DNA from: a virus
Strand: one strand, 5' to 3'
DNA: 56,502 nt
Virus record (IMG/VR): IMGVR_UViG_3300040816_000037
Span: 1-56,502 of that record
The first letter of the stretch is position 1; each line of letters starts with the position of its first letter. The position numbers were made by a program, and so were the translations under genes. This document shows, piece after piece, positions 34,868 through 43,186 of the stretch. Under the pieces are notes generated by a model. That model did no database searches. It had not been told where the DNA came from and was given only the letters and a program-made list of their open reading frames with translations.

Positions 34868-35729
34868 TCAGGTATTCCTCTGCTATGAATGTGTAGTCTA
34901 CAAGTTGTGGGTTTTTGGATTTACTAGGGATGCTTGGGCGTGTCTCAAAGTTGTCATGACACTTATGTTTAAAGCTACAGAATTTACAGTCATCTGGTAG
35001 CACCCAGTTACCTGTCTTCTTACGGTAGAAGGATTCCTCTACTGGCTCAAAGCAACGCTCAAACGGTTCATCGTTATCAATGTAGTCTACGGTAGCTTGA
35101 ATGTCGGCTAGAACTGCTTCCTTGTCTACATCCTCAGAGGCGTCTACATACTTGAATTGACCATTTGCTTTGTTGACTACCCACCAGCCACCTACATCCT
35201 TTCCAGCGGCCTCTGCGTAGCCCACAAGCTGTGCCACGTAGCCAAAGCCATCCTTGTAGGCTAGAGAACCAAAGGATGCAAACTTGTTATCGTAAGACCA
35301 AGGTGAGGCAGACTTAACATCGTCAATGCGTCCATCCATCTCCATGTCATACTCACCCTTGATCTCCTGACCATGAGGTAACTTGAGTGTGACACGCTTG
35401 TTATCCTCAAACTCTATACCTGCTGAACGTAGGATGCCCTTAAACACAGCCTCGACTATATCGCCAAGGATCATGTTCATCAGGAAGTGTGGAGGGAAAG
35501 GTGTCTTGTCTTCTGGGTCATTCTTGTCAAACCATAGCTGACACTTTGGCCTACCGATATTAGACATCCGTAAGCGAAAATCATCACGAGGACCACCTGA
35601 GAATTGCTTGTACAAAGCAGCCTCAACATCGGAGGCGACTTGTTTAGCCACCTCCTCTGTCATAGTAGTCTCACCAGCCATAGCCTTCTGCAAGAAAGAG
35701 AAAACAGCTATCTCTGCGGGATGAGTCAT
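34860..35729 (-). CDS. RecB/Cas4-like PD-(D/E)XK exonuclease
   Basis: A 289-aa nuclease. The central segment has KGEYDMEMDGRIDDVKSAS, with the Asp-x(n)-Lys pattern of the RecB-type active site, preceded by a conserved GDIVEAV helix. A Cys at GRPKCQLWF and three near the C-terminus (CKFCSFKHKC) match the four-Cys iron-sulfur cluster of Cas4, AddB and Dna2 nucleases. It probably resects DNA ends for recombination or recycles host DNA. Start ATG 35729 touches the upstream stop. Confidence 0.8.
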   Translation of the reverse strand: MTHPAEIAVFSFLQKAMAGETTMTEEVAKQVASDVEAALYKQFSGGPRDDFRLRMSNIGRPKCQLWFDKNDPEDKTPFPPHFLMNMILGDIVEAVFKGILRSAGIEFEDNKRVTLKLPHGQEIKGEYDMEMDGRIDDVKSASPWSYDNKFASFGSLAYKDGFGYVAQLVGYAEAAGKDVGGWWVVNKANGQFKYVDASEDVDKEAVLADIQATVDYIDNDEPFERCFEPVEESFYRKKTGNWVLPDDCKFCSFKHKCHDNFETRPSIPSKSKNPQLVDYTFIAEEYLNA

Positions 35730-36607
35730 TAGTATGGTGCCTCTTCTACATCAATAATAGAACCTACAAGTGCTGCATCTTCCTTGCTCATACTTGTATT
35801 GGAACGCTCAATGTGTAGATCCATGATCTTACCATTTGAGTAGCTGACATAATCCAAGAAGTCTGAAGCTACTTTCCTCATAGCTGCAGTGTCTTCGTCT
35901 GACTCCTGTACAATCTCTCCTACAGAAGAAGTAACGTAGCCATAGGTAGCACCTGTAGGAATTGAACCCTCTGCACCACTAAGGATAACCTTAGCCATGT
36001 GAGTTTTGACGTTCTTACGTTCAATAGCTTTTTCAGTAGCTGCAAGGCTCTTGAGGCTATCGTTATTTTTAACATCCATAACGAATGGAATATCAACATA
36101 CTCACCAGCGGTAGGTTGTCCTGCATCATCAAGAGGAGCCTTAACTGTAAGTGTACCCATGAAGATCTTCACACGTTTAGCTGAGCGAATAATCTCCTTA
36201 GTAGCTTCAGGTAGTGCGTTCCAATCCTCAATGTAACCAGAGGGACGGCCTAAGTTAAAGCCACCAGTGCTATCCTTTAAGTCGCTGTAAGTAGAACGAC
36301 TCATAACGGACTTCTCCATCTCATTAGTGGAAGTGTTCCACCGCTGAAACTGAAAGCGATGCGTGATTATACGAACCTCTACGCTTTCTGCATAGAAGAC
36401 ATTATCACCAAGTGTGATCTTGAAAGACCCAACAGGTAAAACGTCTGTCTTGATCTTCTTACCGCCAAGCTCAATCTCGCCTTTAATGGCTGTACTCAAC
36501 ACGCTAACACGAGCTAGAGAAGATCGTGATTGTGTCTGTGGTCTAGGTTCACCTATAAGCTCTGCTAATGGGTCTACCCAGCCTGTTGTTGCTAGTTCTG
36601 TACTCAT
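35729..36607 (-). CDS. Putative ssDNA-binding or recombination protein
   Basis: A 292-aa protein from ATG 36607, which has AAAGGA 7 nt upstream; the frame extends to 36631 without a better start. It is beta-rich in residues 40-185 (for example KGEIELGGKKIKTDVLP and GSFKITLGDNVFYAE), consistent with an OB-type fold, and has an acidic C-terminal tail (IIDVEEAPY) like many ssDNA-binding proteins. It lies between the nuclease and DNA polymerase. The function is inferred from context; I do not recognise the family for certain. Confidence 0.55.
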   Translation of the reverse strand: MSTELATTGWVDPLAELIGEPRPQTQSRSSLARVSVLSTAIKGEIELGGKKIKTDVLPVGSFKITLGDNVFYAESVEVRIITHRFQFQRWNTSTNEMEKSVMSRSTYSDLKDSTGGFNLGRPSGYIEDWNALPEATKEIIRSAKRVKIFMGTLTVKAPLDDAGQPTAGEYVDIPFVMDVKNNDSLKSLAATEKAIERKNVKTHMAKVILSGAEGSIPTGATYGYVTSSVGEIVQESDEDTAAMRKVASDFLDYVSYSNGKIMDLHIERSNTSMSKEDAALVGSIIDVEEAPY

Positions 36608-36650
36608 CTGTATATCCTTTACTACAGTCAAAAAGAGTCTTAGTTATACC

Positions 36651-38699
36651 TCATACATCTCTTACGTCAAGCCAATTCGGCCCGATTTTAGATTCTAATA
36701 ATAGAGGCACGTTCATTTTTACGTTATAGGCTTTCTCAATTAAGTCTGTCAAGCCCTCATTCATGTCTTCTATAATACTTAACACTGTCTCCTTCTCCTC
36801 TGGGTGAATGTCTATAACCGTTGAGTCGTGAACAGTATTCACTAAGCAAGATTGTAACCCCTTCAACCGCTCCTCCAGTTCAATTAGCACAACAGGAACA
36901 ACATCACCAGTAGCAAAACCCTGCACTGGATAGTTCTTAATCATGGTGAAGTGTGATACACCACCACGAGCGTTGCGCTTAACATCAGGGAATGCGTACT
37001 GACGCCCTGACACATTAGTAATCTTGTTAAACCGTACAGCTTCATCAGCTAAGTTCTTGTGCCAGTTAGCTACACCCTGATACTTCTCCGTGAAGTGAAT
37101 GTAATAAGCTTCCTCTGCCTTAGACCTGCCATACCCTGTCGCGCCAAAGAGAGGTGCAAACGTATGAGCCTTGGCTTCCTGACGTGACGTAGCCTGACCT
37201 GCATCAGAGATAACCTGTGCAGTATAGCTGTGTACGTCAAAGCCTGTGTTAATCTCTTCCATAGCGACTTCATCCTGAGCCAGGTATGCAGCCGTTCTAA
37301 ATTCAAGCTGAGCAAAGTCAGCCTCGCAGATGTAGCCGCCATCCCAGCGTGACACAAACACTTTCTTTACGGGAAACGTCCCGCCTCTTGGCATGTTTTG
37401 CATGTTGGGATTTCTTCCACTAAAACGTCCTGTTGCAGTAATGTGTTGGGTGAGTCCCACATGCAGGAAACCGTCTGACTTGGTGAAGGTGTCGATACCT
37501 TCCACAAAACTAGAGAGGTAGCTACTAACAGCAGAAAGACGCTTAAGGTCAGTAAGAAACTCAACAGCAGCATCCATGTTGTTCGTTTTAGCAGTTCCCA
37601 CAAGTACATCTAAGTTATCCTTCCCTGTACTAAACCCGTTAGCACTTACCCACTTCTTGCTTGGCGCACCAAAGCCTAGACCAGCTATATGATTAAGCTC
37701 TTTCAAGCCATAGCCACGAGCATCACAGTCCTTACACTTGTTAGGTTTAGCAAACTTAGTGCCATCCTTTTTGATCTTGTAAGTCTTACCTGTACCCTCG
37801 CATGTAGGACAGGTGAAAGCTTTTGTACGTTTTATGATAGTACTGTTAGCTTCTACAGCCTGCTTAAACTCCTTCTTGTCACGCACATGCTCAAACAAGT
37901 CAGCCCATTCTTTCTTGTTGTTAACCTTACGAGAGAAGACAACCTGAGACATCTGCTCTGGTGAGTTAAGATTGATAGGTGTGTCACCCATGATCTCACG
38001 CACCTTATGCTGTAGTCGATCCTCAATGTCTGCCTTCTCACGTTCAAACTGTAAGCGTACATCATCTAAGGCTGTACGATCCACCCTGATTCCTGACATG
38101 TACATTCGGGTAAGGGTTTGACAGGTTCTGAAGGTAACGTCTCTAACGGTATGTAGACTGGCTGAATCTGGTTCACCGTAGTCTGCCTCAATGCTGTGGA
38201 ACAACTCACGAGTTGTGTCGAGATCGCACCTAAGATAAAAGCAAAGCTCACTGAGAGGAATCTCATTTGTATTATACCCTTCCTTAAAGTAACGCTTGAG
38301 GGTATCATCCTTCTGAGCGTTAAGGTTGCGTCTCTCTGCACATGCCTCTAAGCTTAATGAATCTTTCTGACCACGCAGTAGGATATACTCTGCAAGCATG
38401 GTGTCATATATAGGCCCGTCATACTTAAAGCCACATTCCCATAGCCACATCAGATCGTGCTGCGCATTGTGCATGATGAGAAGAGTAGTCATGTCTAAGA
38501 TTTGTTGAATTAGCTTGCGCCCAGCACCACTAGTGTCTTTCTTCTCAACGTGATCTAATGTTACAATATGTAACTCTTCGTGATTATCTGCGTTCTGCAT
38601 ACCGACTTGCACAAGGAAGTTACCCTCCTCATATGGGTCTAGGTGTAGCTTATCCCTACGCCTGTTTGTTGTGTTCTCAACGTCTAGTACAAGTCTCAT
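36651..38699 (-). CDS. polA: Family A DNA polymerase with DnaJ-type zinc finger
   Basis: A 682-aa replicative polymerase. The 3'-5' exonuclease domain is intact: Asp6/Glu8, NAQHD (Asn78, Asp82) and YLRCD (Tyr155, Asp159). Residues 297-328 contain CPTCEGTG and CKDCDARG, two CxxCxxxG elements of a DnaJ central zinc finger, inserted between exonuclease and polymerase parts. Polymerase motif A is CEADFAQLEFR (Asp461), motif B RQEAKAHTFAPLFG (Arg506, Lys510, Phe514) and motif C TVHDST (Asp625, with Ser where Glu is usual). Phe514 corresponds to E. coli Phe762. An inserted DnaJ-like finger is a feature I recall for phage HMO-2011. Confidence 0.92.
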   Translation of the reverse strand: MRLVLDVENTTNRRRDKLHLDPYEEGNFLVQVGMQNADNHEELHIVTLDHVEKKDTSGAGRKLIQQILDMTTLLIMHNAQHDLMWLWECGFKYDGPIYDTMLAEYILLRGQKDSLSLEACAERRNLNAQKDDTLKRYFKEGYNTNEIPLSELCFYLRCDLDTTRELFHSIEADYGEPDSASLHTVRDVTFRTCQTLTRMYMSGIRVDRTALDDVRLQFEREKADIEDRLQHKVREIMGDTPINLNSPEQMSQVVFSRKVNNKKEWADLFEHVRDKKEFKQAVEANSTIIKRTKAFTCPTCEGTGKTYKIKKDGTKFAKPNKCKDCDARGYGLKELNHIAGLGFGAPSKKWVSANGFSTGKDNLDVLVGTAKTNNMDAAVEFLTDLKRLSAVSSYLSSFVEGIDTFTKSDGFLHVGLTQHITATGRFSGRNPNMQNMPRGGTFPVKKVFVSRWDGGYICEADFAQLEFRTAAYLAQDEVAMEEINTGFDVHSYTAQVISDAGQATSRQEAKAHTFAPLFGATGYGRSKAEEAYYIHFTEKYQGVANWHKNLADEAVRFNKITNVSGRQYAFPDVKRNARGGVSHFTMIKNYPVQGFATGDVVPVVLIELEERLKGLQSCLVNTVHDSTVIDIHPEEKETVLSIIEDMNEGLTDLIEKAYNVKMNVPLLLESKIGPNWLDVRDV

Positions 38700-38710
38700 C
38701 TCTCTCTCCT

Positions 38711-39937
38711 CTAGGCTTGATATAGTGATCTCGCCCCGTCTAACTCACAGTGTACTACACCGTGCCAACCACCCTTAAGCTTATTCTTAGCTATATTCAA
38801 GTGCCGTTGTGTATCTTCTTCATCAGCACCCTCAACAATGGGGTTCTTAGAGATCAGAACCATAAGGTCTGCCTCTGCTGCTTTACCTGTCTTACTGCCT
38901 TCCATCATGGATTGGTCTACATATACCTTACCCTCTGCTACAGCACTCAGCTGTGACATCCATACAACACAGCAGTTGTATTGCTTGGCAATGTTACGAG
39001 CATAGATAGCCGCATCTTTTAGGTACACATCGGACTTATCACTTGTCTTACTGGCGAACTTGTCACCCATGTCCAGGATCAGTACGTCAGGCTTCTCTTG
39101 TTTGACCAGAGACTCAACCCACTGCATATCCTTGTTGGTGCTGTCCTTGATGCGGATGTTCTTCCTAACAGGTTCATAGCGGCTACGAGCGAGGGCTACG
39201 TTAGCCTTAACCTCATCCATAGACATGTTAGAGGCTGCGCTCAAGTAACGTGCTCCTACACGCTCATATGCTTCCTCATTACATAGCACCACACACTTAG
39301 CACCTTGATGCGCCCAACCCTCAGGTCCAGCAATGAGAGACGCATGGAAGGATGTCTTGCCTGTGTTAGGACGTGCGCCTACCAACAGTAAGTGACCACC
39401 ACTGACACCCTCTACCTTGCGGCGTAGGCTAGGGATATTAAACTTCCACTGTGTCTGTAGATCGTTTGCTTTGAGTAGGGTGTCGATACTAATGTCTTCC
39501 CACTCAATACGAAGGTTGGGGGTGAAGTCATCCTTGTAGTTCTCAAGCATACGTCTGAGAGGCTCTAGGCTGGTCTGTGTGCCGTTAACGAAGTCAAAGC
39601 CTAGGTTGGCTACCTGTTCGCCTACATACTGCTGAAACATACTGCCAAGTACGTCTGTAGCAATATCCTCTTTGATAGTGTCTTCTTTATTTATCTTGCG
39701 AAAGAGATCTTCATAGGCAGTCTTAGTGGCAGTTGTCATCGTCTGGTTCTGTGAGTAGAACAAGGCCTCTAGGTCTGATGTGTTTAGATCGCCATCATAT
39801 GTCCTCATGGCAGCATCTAGTGCCTGCTTGATCTTGCGTACATCCTTAGTGAAGATTTTATCAGGGCAGCGAATGCCCTTGTGTTGTTCATAGAAGTCAC
39901 GGTTAAGTAACGTCTTAATTAGTGCCAGTTCCATCAT
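38711..39937 (-). CDS. DnaB-like replicative helicase
   Basis: A 408-aa RecA-fold hexameric helicase that unwinds the fork for the phage polymerase. Walker A is GARPNTGKTS at about 193-202, Walker B is DVLILDMGD, and MSQLSAVAEGK plus the EGSKTGKAAEADL segment match later DnaB motifs. The N-terminal 140 residues are helical and would bind primase, which is encoded separately at 42401, unlike the T7 fusion. Two adjacent ATGs (39937, 39934) are possible starts. It overlaps the upstream gene by 23 nt. Confidence 0.9.
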   Translation of the reverse strand: MMELALIKTLLNRDFYEQHKGIRCPDKIFTKDVRKIKQALDAAMRTYDGDLNTSDLEALFYSQNQTMTTATKTAYEDLFRKINKEDTIKEDIATDVLGSMFQQYVGEQVANLGFDFVNGTQTSLEPLRRMLENYKDDFTPNLRIEWEDISIDTLLKANDLQTQWKFNIPSLRRKVEGVSGGHLLLVGARPNTGKTSFHASLIAGPEGWAHQGAKCVVLCNEEAYERVGARYLSAASNMSMDEVKANVALARSRYEPVRKNIRIKDSTNKDMQWVESLVKQEKPDVLILDMGDKFASKTSDKSDVYLKDAAIYARNIAKQYNCCVVWMSQLSAVAEGKVYVDQSMMEGSKTGKAAEADLMVLISKNPIVEGADEEDTQRHLNIAKNKLKGGWHGVVHCELDGARSLYQA

Positions 39938-40127
39938 TGTCTTTCTCTCCTACAAAGATACGATATAATACTTCCAGTGCAATCAAAGGCCACAGGAAAG
40001 CAAACTTGATAGGGCCAGAGTTATCCATCTCCTCATCCTCTGGCTCTACCATATGGTATAGTAAGGGTAGGGCTAACACATACATTGCGAATACGCCAGC
40101 GAAAAACCCTTGTCCTAGTTCATTCAT
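39915..40127 (-). CDS. Small two-helix membrane protein
   Basis: A 70-aa protein with hydrophobic segments at about 8-26 and 42-58 separated by an acidic loop (EPEDEEMDN). Its stop lies inside the helicase start and its start overlaps the next gene (4 nt). Function unknown; an early membrane protein could act in exclusion or host takeover. Confidence 0.65.
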   Translation of the reverse strand: MNELGQGFFAGVFAMYVLALPLLYHMVEPEDEEMDNSGPIKFAFLWPLIALEVLYRIFVGEKDNDGTGTN

Positions 40128-40366
40128 ACTTGTGGCCTCTCAAATGTTATGTAGAAAGCCCCTTCTTTACTGTTGTATGCTGCCATAATATCAATGAGTT
40201 GCTGATGGCTCATGATAATCATCTGGTAACAGTCCATGTCTGGTTCAAACTGTCGGATATATACATCACCATCATCACCTAAGATGACTTCCACATCCTC
40301 GTGCATGTCATCCTGGTCTAGTGTTGTGATTACAGCAGCGTCTGATTCAAACTCAACTGTGTACAT
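40124..40366 (-). CDS. Hypothetical acidic protein
   Basis: An 80-aa, strongly acidic protein (DQDDMHEDVEVILGDDGDV) with alternating beta and helix, ending FYITFERPQV. Strong acidity could indicate DNA mimicry, but the sequence gives no direct support. It is coupled to its neighbours by overlaps. Confidence 0.65.
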   Translation of the reverse strand: MYTVEFESDAAVITTLDQDDMHEDVEVILGDDGDVYIRQFEPDMDCYQMIIMSHQQLIDIMAAYNSKEGAFYITFERPQV

Positions 40367-40481
40367 CAGGTTGCTCCGCTACAAGAATGTTAACGTGAGC
40401 TACGTTACCTTCCACACGGGTGATGACATACTCAAGCCCTGCCTTGGTGAGCAACAAACGTAATTGACCTACAGGTATCAT
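40353..40481 (-). CDS. 42-aa hypothetical protein
   Basis: An open frame from ATG 40481, overlapping the upstream stop (ATGA) with AAGGA close by, to TGA at 40353, which runs 14 nt into the next gene. It reads MIPVGQLRLLLTKAGLEYVI onward, helix then strands. The ribosome site and coupling support it. Confidence 0.6.
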   Translation of the reverse strand: MIPVGQLRLLLTKAGLEYVITRVEGNVAHVNILVAEQPDVHS

Positions 40482-40798
40482 GTCTTATCCTTTCCATCTA
40501 GCTTTATCAAACGATCCAAGTACCACTGTGACTTGAGTAGATCCTCTTGCTTGTTCTTGTAACGCCAGCGGTGTAGGTACTTAGCTATGTTACCACGCAG
40601 GTAGCCTATGTATTCCTCTGTGGTGAGGAAGTCTTCTATGTAGTCAATGCACTCAATGCTACCCTTACCATAGTGCGCTGGGTTGTTGACGTTATCCGCT
40701 GCCGTAACAGGCGGTTCTATTCTAGTATGCTCAGCCAATACGCTCTCCTTAAAGTCTTGGTTTTCTTTCATCAAACGTTTCCATTCACTACGAATCAT
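40478..40798 (-). CDS. DUF3310-like protein
   Basis: A 106-aa protein; ATG 40798 has GGAGGAA just upstream and is preferred over an in-frame start at 40825. The second half matches the DUF3310 pattern of phage proteins: NNPAHYGKGSIECIDYIEDF, then GYLRGNIAKYLHRWRYK, then EDLLKSQWYLDRL. The family is widespread next to phage nucleotide and replication genes but its biochemical role is unclear. Confidence 0.82.
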   Translation of the reverse strand: MIRSEWKRLMKENQDFKESVLAEHTRIEPPVTAADNVNNPAHYGKGSIECIDYIEDFLTTEEYIGYLRGNIAKYLHRWRYKNKQEDLLKSQWYLDRLIKLDGKDKT

Positions 40799-40968
40799 TC
40801 TTCCTCCAGACAGAAGCCACACCATGTGTCTCTACTTGCATTACCACAGCTTACACACTTGCGCCACTTATTCTTTTCATCACGTTGTTTAGAAGCCTTA
40901 CGTTCCTCTGGTGTCATAGGTCTTATGTCACTAAAGTCTGCCTCTAAAGGCCACTCATTGTCTGTCAT
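40795..40968 (-). CDS. 57-aa zinc-ribbon protein
   Basis: An open frame from ATG 40968 to TGA at 40795, overlapping the next start (ATGA). The C-terminal 20 residues contain CVSC and CGFC, a classical zinc-ribbon pair, after a basic helix rich in Lys and Arg. It may bind nucleic acid. Confidence 0.68.
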   Translation of the reverse strand: MTDNEWPLEADFSDIRPMTPEERKASKQRDEKNKWRKCVSCGNASRDTWCGFCLEEE

Positions 40969-41116
40969 TGTCCGTCTCCCAGTATAGACCTGTCTTAATC
41001 AAGGACACAAAGCCCACGTTAAATATAGCTGCAAATGTCTCTGGGTCACACTCTACCTGCAACGTAGCACTGCCATCCTCGTGCTCAGTTATTTCAGTTA
41101 TCTTTACTTCACTCAT
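40955..41116 (-). CDS. 53-aa hypothetical protein
   Basis: An open frame from ATG 41116, inside the end of thyX, to TGA at 40955, overlapping the next gene by 14 nt. Begins MSEVKITEITEHEDGSATLQ, a beta-hairpin-like sequence, then a short helix. Similar small proteins occur near phage nucleotide genes; no named family recognised. Confidence 0.62.
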   Translation of the reverse strand: MSEVKITEITEHEDGSATLQVECDPETFAAIFNVGFVSLIKTGLYWETDNDRQ

Positions 41117-41840
41117 CGTCATACTCCGTTAGTGCGTCCCATGATACAGGGAATAGCTCAATCATCTTGTGGTCAATCTGTCGTGCTACCTCTCGTGTCT
41201 CTGCCTGTGTGTCAGGCTTGCAGCGCAGGTTACACATATCAGCGAAGGCATCCAAGCTACCTGACCAGTACCACTCAGTCATAGTAGACTGTGGCAGTAC
41301 CATACGAGCCATCTCTGGTGCTACGCCACTGTTGAGCATAGCGTTGTAGAGGTTTATTGCATGGTTGTTTACATTAGATGACCACCTATGAGGGTTATCA
41401 CTTACATTGTCATACTCTGTATGTCCCTCAATAGAAAGTTCAGGGTCTTCGACAATCCAGTGTAACATGTCTACTACTTCATCACTAGAGCCTTGCTTCT
41501 TGTCATCACTACGCCCACGCCACACGTCAGGTACATAGAACTCTGGTTTATCATCTACGTATCGCCTAGAAATCTCGTTCCATCTCAAGAACTTATGCTT
41601 GACTAGCTGTCGTGCTACAAAGATCGGAGCCTTGACGTGGAAGCTTGCAAAGCAATGCCCAAAGGGACTGATATGTTTGTGCTTGGCTAGATAACGGATG
41701 AGCTTATCATCCTTAGCCTTGAGCTTTGGTGGCCCCCAAGGGTCATCTTCCATCTGAGATGTCTTACCAAATGATACTCGTGCAGCGTTAGCTACCGTCA
41801 AGTCATTACCCATGTGGTCAATGTATGTTGCTTTAATCAT
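41109..41840 (-). CDS. thyX: Flavin-dependent thymidylate synthase
   Basis: A 243-aa ThyX that makes dTMP from dUMP with FAD, folate and NADPH. I chose ATG 41840, with AGGAG 7 nt upstream, over an in-frame ATG at 41855. Characteristic segments are ISPFGHCFASFHVKAPIFV, ARQLVKHKFLRWNEISRRYV and the C-terminal RMVLPQSTMTEWYWSGSL. The usual RHRx7S signature reads KHKx7S here, conserving the spacing and the final Ser. It works with the reductase and MazG in nucleotide supply. Confidence 0.9.
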   Translation of the reverse strand: MIKATYIDHMGNDLTVANAARVSFGKTSQMEDDPWGPPKLKAKDDKLIRYLAKHKHISPFGHCFASFHVKAPIFVARQLVKHKFLRWNEISRRYVDDKPEFYVPDVWRGRSDDKKQGSSDEVVDMLHWIVEDPELSIEGHTEYDNVSDNPHRWSSNVNNHAINLYNAMLNSGVAPEMARMVLPQSTMTEWYWSGSLDAFADMCNLRCKPDTQAETREVARQIDHKMIELFPVSWDALTEYDDE

Positions 41841-42267
41841 GTGCTTTCTCCTCATGATTTTGTAGGTACGCTACGGCATTTCTAATTCTATTGATGTCGT
41901 CTTTGAATGCACCCAGTCCTGTATTGCAATGATGACACAGCCAACCTCTAAACGTTTCTGTATCGTGGCAGTGATCAAGTACCCAATTCTGTAATTTCTT
42001 CTGTCCCTTCTTTCCTATCTGTTCAATGCTGCGATTACATATGGGACAAGTGTAACTGTCGTCAGGATACGGGTGCAACTTCTTTAAATAACTAACCAGA
42101 TAGGACTGCTCCCTAGCACAAGTGCGGCACTTTCTTTTTATCTCACCTGATACCATGTGCTGAAAGTTCTCAACAGGTTGTACTAAACCACAGTTATTAC
42201 ACTCAAGTCCATCTTCGTAATGCTGTACAACCTTTTCAAACAGTTCTAGCTGGTTCACATTATTCAT
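41833..42267 (-). CDS. Recombination endonuclease VII-like nuclease
   Basis: A 144-aa HNH-type nuclease of the T4 endonuclease VII family. It has a zinc pair near the N-terminus (CNNC and CRTC) and the core CPICNRS, then WVLDHCHDTETFRGWLCHHC and NTGLGAFKDD. It would cleave branched DNA, alongside endonuclease I at 34249. Its stop overlaps thyX by 8 nt and its start overlaps the previous stop (TAATG). Confidence 0.9.
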   Translation of the reverse strand: MNNVNQLELFEKVVQHYEDGLECNNCGLVQPVENFQHMVSGEIKRKCRTCAREQSYLVSYLKKLHPYPDDSYTCPICNRSIEQIGKKGQKKLQNWVLDHCHDTETFRGWLCHHCNTGLGAFKDDINRIRNAVAYLQNHEEKAHD

Positions 42268-42404
42268 TAGAATGGCACCTCACCGTACTTGTTTCGTGGA
42301 TCTACATAATAACCTGGCTGCATATAGTCAGGCTTCTCTGCGCTGGGCTTAGGGTGGACACTCTCTAGGCCCATCTCTTTAAGGAAATCTTTAAGATCGT
42401 TCAT
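42267..42404 (-). CDS. 45-aa hypothetical protein
   Basis: An open frame from ATG 42404, overlapping the primase stop (ATGA) with AAGGAG upstream, to TAA at 42267, overlapping the endonuclease start. It starts MNDLKDFLKEMGLESVHPKP and is polar with a Tyr/Pro-rich end. Coupling at both ends supports it. Confidence 0.65.
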   Translation of the reverse strand: MNDLKDFLKEMGLESVHPKPSAEKPDYMQPGYYVDPRNKYGEVPF

Positions 42405-43186
42405 GATAGTAACTCCTTTAATCTCTCTAGGTCATCAGTTAGCCTATATTTGATGTCATCGTCAAGCCGGAAGGCTGTACTATTTGCATTTGTCCATAGT
42501 GCTATCTCTCTACTAAACTGCAAAGTCTTGTGTGCAGCATCAGGATCTAGTGCTACGATAACATCGTCATACTCGCTTATTTTATCCATGTGTGCGGCTG
42601 TAAGGGCTGTGCCAAGGATTGCCATAGCTGTTACATTAGGGAACTCCTGATAAGCAACTATAGCTGACACACAATCCTCTAATACTAGAAGTGTTGAACC
42701 CGTCCCTACAGTGTAGTAGTCTGCCTTACCTGTGTAGCGATACCACTTAGGCAACTTATTGCCTACCGCACGTCCATTAGCATCAATGATACGCCCCTTG
42801 TAGTGTATCGGGAATACAACACGCTCATCCTTAACGTCATAGAGTAAGCGTCTGTCTACGATACCCCAGCGTTTAGTGAACCTGTGAAACTTATCATGCT
42901 CTGCTGTAGGCTGTACCACATACTCAGGTATCTCCATAGTCTCAGGCTCCATCTGCATAGGCTTCTCTTGTTTAGCCATGAGGATTTTTATCTCTGCTGC
43001 TGTCAGGTCAGTGTGATGATACCCGCCAATGCTACAGTCTAACTTGTAACAGTTGTACTTGATTAGCCCCATCTCTTTGGTGACAGTAAATGTGTTCCTG
43101 CTATGGCAGGATGGGCAGTTCATACGTCTGCTCTCATCCTCTCTTAAGTCGAGGCTGTCTAAGTATTTACGAATGTTCATCGTCAT
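42401..43186 (-). CDS. DNA primase (zinc finger plus TOPRIM)
   Basis: A 261-aa primase of T7 gp4 N-terminal type. The zinc-binding domain uses Cys24, Cys27, Cys46 and Cys51. The TOPRIM core shows LLVLEDCVSA (catalytic Glu) and VIVALDPDAAHK (DxD), with YRYTGKADYY upstream. The helicase half of the T7 fusion is missing and is supplied by the gene at 38711. The start overlaps the integrase stop; ATG 43186 and 43180 are both possible. Confidence 0.88.
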   Translation of the reverse strand: MTMNIRKYLDSLDLREDESRRMNCPSCHSRNTFTVTKEMGLIKYNCYKLDCSIGGYHHTDLTAAEIKILMAKQEKPMQMEPETMEIPEYVVQPTAEHDKFHRFTKRWGIVDRRLLYDVKDERVVFPIHYKGRIIDANGRAVGNKLPKWYRYTGKADYYTVGTGSTLLVLEDCVSAIVAYQEFPNVTAMAILGTALTAAHMDKISEYDDVIVALDPDAAHKTLQFSREIALWTNANSTAFRLDDDIKYRLTDDLERLKELLS

